From JAOPZW01 sp963707695 (lineage in GTDB: Bacteria > Actinomycetota > Thermoleophilia > Solirubrobacterales > Solirubrobacteraceae), in contig CAVPQY010000003.1 of NCBI GenBank assembly GCA_963707695.1, positions 496,001 through 560,000 on the forward strand: DNA of 64,000 nt, read 5' to 3'. The position numbers and the translations under genes are program-made. How positions within the stretch are numbered: position 1 is the first letter of the stretch; every line of letters starts with the position of its first letter. A model generated the notes under the pieces. That model had not been told where the DNA came from and did no database searches. It saw only the letters and a program-made list of their open reading frames with translations. Below are positions 16,578 through 22,561 of the stretch, one piece after another.

Positions 16578-17096
16578 TCACCCGATGGGGACGACCTCCG
16601 CGTCGTAGACCTCCTGCGCCGGCCGGGCCATGACCCGCTCGGCCATCTCGAGCTTGAGCGCGTCGAGGCGGCGCTCCTGCGCGGCGTCGCGCCCCTCCGT
16701 GCGCGCGAGGTCGATGAACTCGTCCGTCACGTAGCCCTCGCGCAGGTCGAGCGCCACGCACCGGTCGCGGTGCCCGAGCCGGAAGACGAAGCGCTCGCGT
16801 GCCCGCCCGCGCTCCGGCCGGGCGAGCGCCGGGTCGACCGCGTACCGCCCGTCGGTGACCGCGCGGGTGACCGCCTCGAAGGCGTCGCGCGCGCCCGGCC
16901 CGCCGAAGGCCGTCCGCACGGTGAGCTCGCGGCGCTCGCACCAGCCCCGCGGCTCGAGGAGCGGGAGCCCCCGCTCGAGCACCTTGAAGGCGTGGGCCAC
17001 GCCGCCCGGCGAGCCCGGGCCGTGGTAGCGCAGGACGTCCTCGAAGGAGAACGCCAGGCGCCGTCCGCGCTCGACGACGACGAGCTCGCCGGTCAT
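16578..17096 (-). CDS. Uncharacterised 172-aa protein (weak FmdE-like resemblance)
   Basis: Starts at ATG 17096. The N-terminus LAFSFEDVLRYHGPGSPGGVAHAFKVLERGLPLL vaguely recalls the HGxxxPG region of the FmdE-like fold, then RTAFGGPGARDAFEAVTRAVTDGRYAV and GYVTDEFIDLARTEGRDAAQERRLDALK. I cannot name a family with certainty. No membrane segment. It points away from the SDR gene across 34 bases. Confidence 0.55.
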   Translation of the reverse strand: MTGELVVVERGRRLAFSFEDVLRYHGPGSPGGVAHAFKVLERGLPLLEPRGWCERRELTVRTAFGGPGARDAFEAVTRAVTDGRYAVDPALARPERGRARERFVFRLGHRDRCVALDLREGYVTDEFIDLARTEGRDAAQERRLDALKLEMAERVMARPAQEVYDAEVVPIG

Positions 17097-17118
17097 CGCC
17101 CCAGCGTCGCACCCCCGG

Positions 17119-17124
17119 TACGGT
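17119..17124 (+). promoter_or_regulatory. Leaderless-type -10 box TACGGT
   Basis: TACGGT followed by six bases (CGCCGC) and the ATG at 17131. Confidence 0.5.
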
Positions 17125-17130
17125 CGCCGC

Positions 17131-17982
17131 ATGCCTTCTGTGCTGGTGACCGGATCCGCGCGCGGGATCGGGCGGGCCGCGGTCCTGCGCCTCGCCGGGG
17201 CGGGCTGGGACGTCGTCGCGGGCGTCCGCCGCGCGGCCGACGGTGACGCGCTCGCAGCGGCGGCCGGCCCCGCCGCCGGCCGAATCACCCCCGTGGAGCT
17301 CGACGTCACCGACGCGAGGCAGGCCGCGGCGCTGGACGACGCCCTCCCGCAGCGGCTGGACGCCGTGGTGAACAACGCGGGCATCGTGGTGTCGGGGCCG
17401 ATCGAGGCCGTGTCGCCCGACGAGCTGCGCCGCCAGTTCGACGTCAACGTCGTCGGGCAGGTCGCCGTCACGCAGGCCGTGCTGCCGCGGCTGCGGTCGT
17501 CGCGCGGGCGCGTGGTCTTCCTCTCGTCGCTCAGCGGCCGCGTCAGCACGCCGATGACCGGCGCCTACTCGGCGTCGAAGTTCGCGCTCGAAGCCGTCGC
17601 GGACGCGCTGCGCATGGAGCTGCGCCCGTGGGGCGTGCGCGTCGTGCTCGTCGAGCCCGCGCAGACGGACACGGACGTGTGGCGCGAGGCGGACGGTGCG
17701 CTCGAGGACGCGGCGGGCGCGATGTCGCCCGCCCACCGCGAGCTCTACGCCGGCCACATCGACGGCGCCCGCACGAAGATGATCCCCCGCTCGCAGCGCA
17801 TGGCCTCCCCCGTCGACGGCGTCGCGGCGACCATCGAGCGGGCGCTGACGGCGCGCCGCCCGAAGGCGCGCTACGTCGTCGGCGCCGGCCCGCGGGCGCA
17901 GGCGGCGGTCGCCGCGCTCGCGCCGACCCCCGCCCTGGACGCGCTGCTGAGGACGGCGAGCGGCGTGCCGCGCCGCCCGTGA
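17131..17982 (+). CDS. Short-chain dehydrogenase/reductase
   Basis: 283 aa. Classical SDR: TGSARGIGRAA (cofactor loop TGxxxGIG), LDVTDARQ, NNAGIV (NNAG), catalytic Ser in FLSSLSGRVSTPMTGAYSASKFALE with YxxxK, and the Pro-rich PAQTDTDVW region. The 17-beta-hydroxysteroid/ketoreductase-like type, with an extra C-terminal helix. The basic residues after the second strand (GVRRAAD) suggest NADP. Substrate unknown. Confidence 0.9.
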   Translation: MPSVLVTGSARGIGRAAVLRLAGAGWDVVAGVRRAADGDALAAAAGPAAGRITPVELDVTDARQAAALDDALPQRLDAVVNNAGIVVSGPIEAVSPDELRRQFDVNVVGQVAVTQAVLPRLRSSRGRVVFLSSLSGRVSTPMTGAYSASKFALEAVADALRMELRPWGVRVVLVEPAQTDTDVWREADGALEDAAGAMSPAHRELYAGHIDGARTKMIPRSQRMASPVDGVAATIERALTARRPKARYVVGAGPRAQAAVAALAPTPALDALLRTASGVPRRP

Positions 17983-18073
17983 TCGCCGGCTCGCCGGCCG
18001 CCCCCGCCGCGGGACCGATGAGTTCCGCCGGAGGGGTCGGTCTGAACGTTCACCCGGACCGAGGAGGACGACG

Positions 18074-18649
18074 ATGGGCAGGATCGTGGTGACCGAGTTC
18101 GTGTCCCTCGACGGCGTCATGGAGGCGCCCGGGGGCGGCGAGGGCTTCCGGCACGACGGCTGGAGCTTCGAGATCGACCGCGGGGCCGAGGGCGACGCGT
18201 TCAAGATGGAGGAGACCCGTGACAGCGCGGCGCTGCTGCTCGGCCGCCGCACCTACGAGGGCTTCGCCAAGGCGTGGCCGTCGATGCAGGGCGAGTTCGC
18301 CGACAAGTTCAACTCCATGCCGAAGTACGTCGTGTCCTCGACGCTCACGGATCCCGAGTGGACGAACACGACGGTCCTCGAGGGCGACGTGGCGGAGTCG
18401 GTCCCGGCGCTGAAGGACCGCGTCGACGGCGACATCGTGGTCCACGGGAGCGCCCAGCTCGCCCAGGCCCTCGTCGAGCAGGACCTCGTCGACGAGCTGC
18501 GGCTCATGGTCTTCCCGGTCGTCCTCGGGACCGGCAAGCGGCTCTTCGGCGAGGCGAGCGACAAGAAGCCGCTGCGGCTCGCCCGGTCCACGACGGTCGG
18601 GGACGGGGTCGCGATCCTGGTCTACGAGCGGGCGCCGAGCTCGGCCTGA
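18074..18649 (+). CDS. Dihydrofolate reductase-family protein (RibD C-terminal domain)
   Basis: 191 aa, preceded by GGAGG. Sequence GRIVVTEFVSLDGVMEAPGGGEGF, ALLLGRRTYEGFAKAWP, KYVVSSTLTDPEWTNTTVLEGD, DIVVHGSAQLAQALVEQDLVDELRLMVFPVVLGTGKRLF is the common actinobacterial DHFR-like/RibD-C enzyme. It probably uses NADPH; it is not the essential folate enzyme, and the physiological substrate is not known. Single gene between the SDR and the second ABC operon. Confidence 0.88.
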   Translation: MGRIVVTEFVSLDGVMEAPGGGEGFRHDGWSFEIDRGAEGDAFKMEETRDSAALLLGRRTYEGFAKAWPSMQGEFADKFNSMPKYVVSSTLTDPEWTNTTVLEGDVAESVPALKDRVDGDIVVHGSAQLAQALVEQDLVDELRLMVFPVVLGTGKRLFGEASDKKPLRLARSTTVGDGVAILVYERAPSSA

Positions 18650-18707
18650 GCCACGCCGCCGGCGAGCCGGGTGCGATGATCGCCGCCGTCGCCGGACAGG
18701 AGGCGGG

Positions 18708-19440
18708 ATGTCGACGGAGGCTGCGATCACCGTGGAGGACCTCCGGGTCGTGCGCGGGGGGCGGGACGTGCTGCACGGGATCTCGACGTCGGTCCGGCGC
18801 GGGAGCGTCACCGGCCTGCTCGGCCCGAGCGGGTGCGGCAAGACGACGCTCATGCGCGCGATCGTCGGGGTGCAGGTCGTCGCGTCGGGCGCGGTGACGG
18901 TGCTGGGGCGCCCCGCCGGCGCCGTCGACCTGCGCTCGCGCATCGGGTACGTGACGCAGGCGCCGTCGATCTACCTCGACCTCAGCATCGAGGAGAACCT
19001 CCGCTACTTCGCCGCGATCCTCGGCGCCGGCCCCGACCGGATCGCGGGAGCGATCGACACGGTCGGCCTGCGCGGCCGCGAGCGCCGGCCGGCGGGATCG
19101 CTCTCCGGCGGCGAGCGCTCGCGCGTCTCCCTGGCCTCGGCGCTGCTCGGCGACCCGGAGGTGCTCGTGCTCGACGAGCCGACCGTCGGCCTGGACCCGG
19201 TCCTGCGCCGCGACCTGTGGCGCACGTTCCACCGGCTCGCGAGGAGGGGGACGACCCTCCTGGTCTCGAGCCACGTCATGGACGAGGCCGCGGCGTGCGA
19301 CGAGCTCGTCCTCATGCGCGACGGCGCCGTGCTGCGACCACAGCACGCCCGGCGCGCTGCGCCGACGGACCGGCGAGCAGGACCTCGGCGCCGCCTTCCT
19401 GGCCGTCATCGAGGCGGCCGAGCGGCAGGCGCGTGCGTGA
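18708..19440 (+). CDS. ABC transporter ATP-binding protein, +1 frameshift near its end
   Basis: Walker A GPSGCGKTT, Q-loop YVTQAPSIYLDLSIEENL, signature LSGGERSRVSLASALL, Walker B VLVLDEPTVGLDP and H-loop SSHVMDEA are intact in the first 200 residues. At about 19336-19342 the frame changes: the expected tail (HSTPGALRRRTGEQDLGAAF, then LAVIEAAERQARA and TGA 19438-19440) is in the next frame, one base on. In the sequence as given the ATPase frame instead runs through 34 unrelated residues into the permease, a fused 488-codon frame to 20174. The ancestral layout was an ATPase ending in a GTGA overlap with the permease. Multidrug/daunorubicin-type exporter family. Confidence 0.85.
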
Positions 19441-20174
19441 GCGCCGCGGCGACCCTCGCGACCGCCCGGCGCGTGCTCGCGCAGATCCGCGGCGACCCGC
19501 GCACGATCGCGCTGCTGCTCCTCGTGCCGCCCGCCCTGCTGGTGCTGCTGTCGTTCCTGTTCGAGCACCAGGAGGCGACCTTCCAGCGGCTCGGGCCGCC
19601 GCTGTGCGGGCTCTTCCCGTTCATCGTGATGTTCCTCGTCACGTCGATCGCCATGCTGCGCGAGCGGACCACCGGGACCCTCGAGCGGCTGATGACGCTC
19701 CCCCTGGGCAAGGCCGACCTCCTGGCGGGGTACGGGCTCGCCTTCGGTGCGCTGGCGACGCTGCAGGCGATCGTGATCTGCGGCGTCGGCTTCCTCGTCC
19801 TCGGGCTGGACTCCCCGCACGGCGCCTGGCTGGTCGGCGCGCTCTCGGTCCTCAACGCGCTGCTGGGCATGGCGCTGGGCCTGTTCGCGAGCGCGTTCGC
19901 CCAGACGGAGTTCCAGGCCGTGCAGTTCATGCCGGCCTTCGTGCTGCCCCAGCTGCTGCTGTGCGGCCTGTTCGTCCCGCGCGACGAGATGGCCGGCTGG
20001 CTCGAGGCGATCTCGTACGCGGTGCCGCTGACCTACGCCTTCGACGCGCTCGCGCGCGCGACGAGCCCCGCGCCGCCGGGCGGCGCCCTGGTCGCGGACG
20101 TCGCCGTCGTCGTGGCCGTCACGGTCGCCGCGCTCGGCCTCGGCGCGCTGACGCTGCGGCGCCGCACGCCCTGA
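19437..20174 (+). CDS. ABC-2 type transporter permease
   Basis: 245 aa from GTG 19437, overlapping the ATPase stop by four bases in the unshifted arrangement. Six hydrophobic segments, the ABC-2 signature region LRERTTGTLERLMTLPLGKADLLAGY, FASAFAQTEFQAVQFMPAFVLPQLLLCGLFVPRDEMAGWLEAISYAVPLTYAFDALA. This is the drug/lipid exporter permease type (DrrB/NodJ-like). In the sequence as given it is in frame with the ATPase, so it may be read as one polypeptide. Confidence 0.87.
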   Translation: MSAAATLATARRVLAQIRGDPRTIALLLLVPPALLVLLSFLFEHQEATFQRLGPPLCGLFPFIVMFLVTSIAMLRERTTGTLERLMTLPLGKADLLAGYGLAFGALATLQAIVICGVGFLVLGLDSPHGAWLVGALSVLNALLGMALGLFASAFAQTEFQAVQFMPAFVLPQLLLCGLFVPRDEMAGWLEAISYAVPLTYAFDALARATSPAPPGGALVADVAVVVAVTVAALGLGALTLRRRTP

Positions 20175-20184
20175 GCTTCGGGCG

Positions 20185-20619
20185 CTACTCGCCGCCCAGG
20201 ACCTGCTGGGCGATCGTCGCCTGGTCGAAGTAGACGCGCTCGCAGACGATGCGCTCGCCGCCCGGCTCGAAGAGGAACAGCGCGCACATGCGGCACCGGA
20301 AGCTGCGGCCGGTCGGCGCGATCCCGCGCAGCTCCCCGCGCATCGTCCCGAGCAGGTCGAACTCGGCGATCACGGCGTCCTGCGCCTGGTGGAGCACCAC
20401 CGCCTCGTTGCGCTGATCCGGGAACGCCGCCCGCGACGTGCGGTAGTACTCGGCGACCTCGTCGGGCCCATCGTGCACGTCGCCCGTCGCCATGATCTCG
20501 TAGCGCGGGTGGTCGAACGTCCCGAGGGTGTCGTCGAAGCGGTGCTCGTTCTCGGACTGCATGTGCTCGCGGACGAGCTCGAGACGGCGTTCCTGCAGGC
20601 GTGACGCGACCTCGGACAT
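20185..20619 (-). CDS. SnoaL-like (NTF2-fold) protein
   Basis: 144 aa, good GGAGGAG ribosome site. The fold is the cone-shaped NTF2/SnoaL type: EHMQSENEHRFDDTLGTFDHPRYEIMATGDVHDGPDEVAEYYRTSRAAFPD, then FDLLGTMRGELRGIAPTGRSFRCRMCALFLFEPGGERIVCERVYFD. Family members are ester cyclases, hydrolases or non-enzymatic binders; nothing here decides which. Converges on the ABC permease. Confidence 0.8.
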   Translation of the reverse strand: MSEVASRLQERRLELVREHMQSENEHRFDDTLGTFDHPRYEIMATGDVHDGPDEVAEYYRTSRAAFPDQRNEAVVLHQAQDAVIAEFDLLGTMRGELRGIAPTGRSFRCRMCALFLFEPGGERIVCERVYFDQATIAQQVLGGE

Positions 20620-20667
20620 CGTGCTCCTCCCGGGGGGTGGGTGACGGCCCGGACGATACGGCGGTCG

Positions 20668-21558
20668 TCACGCCGCGAGCCGCGCGCGCGCCGCGTCGGC
20701 CAGCGCCGCGACGAACGGGGCCACGAGCGGGTGGCGCCCGCGGGCCGGCGACACGACGTAGACCGCGCGCCGGGGCGCGCCCTCCACCGGGATCGGGACG
20801 ACCCCGGGGAGCAGGCCGGCCATGAGCTTCGGCGTCAGCGTGACCGCCAGGCCCGCCGCCACGAGGCCGCCGATGGCGAGCGGGTCGGAGGTCACGTAGG
20901 CGATGTCGGGCTCGAATCCCGCGCCCCGGCACGCCCGCGCGACCAGGCCCTCGCGGGAGGGAGCCGTCCACGGCTCGCCCGCGAGGTCGCCCAGCGCGAG
21001 GCGCCGGCGCCGGGCCAGCCGGTGCGCCGTGGGCACGCCGGCCACGAGCGGCTCGGCGAAGAGGTCGTCGCGGCGCAGGCCCCCGAGGTCGCGCGGCGCC
21101 CGCGTGGCGTCCTCGAAGACGACGGCGGCGTGGAGGTCGCCGCCGCGCACCGCGGCGACGAGGCCCTCGTTCGTCGCCTCGGACACGTCGGACTCCAGCG
21201 CGGGCGTGGTCGCGCGCAGCGCCGCCACCGCCCCGGGGACGAGGGTGGCCAGGGCGGACGGGAAGGCGCCGAGGCGCAGGCGGCGGCGTTCGTCGCCGGC
21301 CACCTCGGCCAGCTGGGTCGTGGCCAGCGCCAGGCGCTCGGCGATCGCGTCGGCGTGCTCGAGGAGCAGCGCTCCGGCGTCGGTGGGGGCCGGTCCACCC
21401 GGGCCCCGGACGAGCAGCGGCGTGCCGACGGCGCGTTCGAGCGCCGCGACCTGCTGGGAGACGGCGGGCTGGGTCAGGGCGAGCGCCTCGGCCGCGCGCG
21501 AGAACGAGGCGTGGTGCGCGACCTCGCGGAAGGTGAGCAGCCGTCGAGGATCGACCAT
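20668..21558 (-). CDS. LysR-family transcriptional regulator
   Basis: 296 aa. HTH: RRLLTFREVAHHASFSRAAEALALTQPAVSQQVAALERAVGTPLLVR, effector domain from about residue 90. A TAAGCT box lies six bases before the ATG (21570-21565), so the message may be leaderless. The divergent side is an unusually A/T-rich stretch (about 21565-21604) before the first microprotein gene, the likely binding site for this regulator. Confidence 0.9.
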   Translation of the reverse strand: MVDPRRLLTFREVAHHASFSRAAEALALTQPAVSQQVAALERAVGTPLLVRGPGGPAPTDAGALLLEHADAIAERLALATTQLAEVAGDERRRLRLGAFPSALATLVPGAVAALRATTPALESDVSEATNEGLVAAVRGGDLHAAVVFEDATRAPRDLGGLRRDDLFAEPLVAGVPTAHRLARRRRLALGDLAGEPWTAPSREGLVARACRGAGFEPDIAYVTSDPLAIGGLVAAGLAVTLTPKLMAGLLPGVVPIPVEGAPRRAVYVVSPARGRHPLVAPFVAALADAARARLAA

Positions 21559-21564
21559 TCGCGC

Positions 21565-21604
21565 AGCTTATGCGATTGCAGATTGATGAGTTGTGATGAT
21601 GCAT
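21565..21604. promoter_or_regulatory. A/T-rich divergent control region, LysR / microprotein 1
   Basis: A 40-base stretch far richer in A/T than its surroundings, bounded by ATGC (21570-21573) and GCAT (21601-21604) as inverted ends and holding GATTG twice (21574-21578 and 21581-21585). It includes the LysR -10 (TAAGCT on the minus strand). A LysR operator is a reasonable guess. Confidence 0.4.
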
Positions 21605-21625
21605 CTCCCCGGGCATCGTGGAGAC

Positions 21626-21781
21626 ATGCTCCCGATCGCCGCCCTCTACGCCCACGACCTGACCCGCCGCGCCGTCGACGGCGCCGGCCCCGTCGACCCC
21701 CGCCTCGCCCACGCCCGCCGCGCCGCCCACCCGCGGCGCGGGGACGGGGCGCGGCCTGAGGGGTCCCACCCCCGCAGCTGA
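21626..21781 (+). CDS. Microprotein 1, MLPIAAL family (51 aa)
   Basis: ATG 21626 with GGAG just upstream. The first 38 residues (MLPIAALYAHDLTRRAVDGA, then GPVDPRLAHARRAAHPRR) align without gaps to the 37-aa product at 22201: MLPIAAL, TRRA, GAGPV and ARRA are shared, 22 identities over 37. The Arg/Gly-rich tail after residue 38 is unique. No known family. Two related small frames within 600 bases, each with an ATG and a plausible ribosome site, argue that they are genes. A longer in-frame start at 21593 lacks similarity to the relative. Confidence 0.55.
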   Translation: MLPIAALYAHDLTRRAVDGAGPVDPRLAHARRAAHPRRGDGARPEGSHPRS

Positions 21782-21850
21782 GGCCCAGCCGGGACCACCC
21801 GGCACCATCCGCCCGATGTGCGCGAGGCCGGGCAGGCGGAGCATGTGCCC

Positions 21851-22153
21851 ATGCCCATGACCGACCTGCCCAGCATCGCCATCCGGGCCGCCCGCCGAGA
21901 GGACGAGGCGGTCCTGGTGCGGCTCGCCGCGCTCGACGCGGCCACGCCGTTCCCCCGCCCCGCCCTCGTGGCCACGCTCGACGGGGTCCCGGCCGCGGCC
22001 GTGTCCCTCGTCGACGGCCGCGCCGTGGCGGACCCGTTCCTCCCTTCCGCGGAGGCCGTCGCGCTCCTGCGCCACCGCGCCGCCGCCGTCGCCACGCCGG
22101 CCCGGCGCCGGCACCGCAAGGCCCCGCGCCTGCGCCCGCGCACCGCGATCTAG
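21851..22153 (+). CDS. Short GNAT-like protein between the two microproteins
   Basis: 100 aa from ATG 21851 (21857 also possible; GGAG ten bases upstream). SIAIRAARREDEAVLVRLAALDAATPFP, ALVATLDGVPAAAVSLVDGRAVADPFLPSAEAVALLRHRAA looks like the first half of a GNAT acetyltransferase (strands 1-4), lacking the acetyl-CoA loop QxxGxG. The basic tail RRRHRKAPRLRPR is not part of that fold. Short proteins of this shape recur in actinobacteria, so it is probably a complete small gene, perhaps a binding rather than a catalytic protein. Confidence 0.6.
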   Translation: MPMTDLPSIAIRAARREDEAVLVRLAALDAATPFPRPALVATLDGVPAAAVSLVDGRAVADPFLPSAEAVALLRHRAAAVATPARRRHRKAPRLRPRTAI

Positions 22154-22200
22154 CCGACCTCCCGAGCACCAACCCCCACATCAGATCCGAAAGGCCACCC

Positions 22201-22314
22201 ATGCTCCCGATCGCCGCCCTCCACGCCCAGCAGTCGACCCGCCGCGCCCTCCGCGGCGCGGGCCCCGTCCCGACGGGCGTCGCACGCGCCCGACGCGCGC
22301 TCGCCGCCCGGTAA
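22201..22314 (+). CDS. Microprotein 2, MLPIAAL family (37 aa)
   Basis: ATG 22201 to TAA 22314, with GAAAGG about ten bases upstream. Product MLPIAALHAQQSTRRALRGA then GPVPTGVARARRALAAR. Paralogue of the frame at 21626 (see there). The N-terminal seven residues are identical and encoded by identical bases apart from nothing visible beyond codon seven, while the upstream regions differ, so this is not a simple recent tandem copy. Function unknown. Its stop codon forms the start of the tandem repeat 22312-22353. Confidence 0.55.
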   Translation: MLPIAALHAQQSTRRALRGAGPVPTGVARARRALAAR

Positions 22315-22353
22315 GGGGTCGGGCGACCCGACTAAGGGGTCGGGTCGCCCGAT
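22312..22353 (+). repeat. Two tandem 21-bp palindromic units
   Basis: Unit 1 (22312-22332) and unit 2 (22333-22353) both begin TAAGGGGTCGGG. Their palindromic halves, GTCGGGCGACCCGAC and GTCGGGTCGCCCGAT, are reverse complements of each other at 14 of 15 positions. The pair can fold as two small hairpins or one large one. Possible terminator of microprotein 2 or a genome-wide palindromic repeat. Confidence 0.6.
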
Positions 22354-22561
22354 CCGCTCCGTCCGCCCGATGTGGGCGGGCGCCACCGGCGGGACGATGC
22401 CCTCAGTGCCTCTCCCTCCCTCCCCGACCTCTCCCTCCCCCTCCCCCACGACCGAAGGACGCGCAGAACCATGGTCCACAACCTCCAGTCCCAGCTCGGC
22501 AGCACCCTCACCCACGACGCCACCGACCGAGGCCGACGCCATCGCGCGCGATACTCCCTCC
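22354..22561 (+). promoter_or_regulatory. Leader region of the LuxR-type regulator with polypyrimidine tract
   Basis: No convincing gene. 22409-22447 is almost pure C/T on the plus strand (two exceptions), giving several GGG/GGGG runs on the minus strand, the pattern for a G-quadruplex. GATACT at 22550-22555 lies six bases before GTG 22562 and is the likely -10. A 55-codon frame from ATG 22471 exists but has no recognisable features. Confidence 0.45.

Noticed and set aside
15160..18252. A 1030-codon minus-strand frame
   Set aside because: Only its last 137 codons (VOC protein) look real. The remainder is Arg/Pro/Ala/Gly-rich sequence typical of antisense frames in GC-rich DNA and covers several clear genes.
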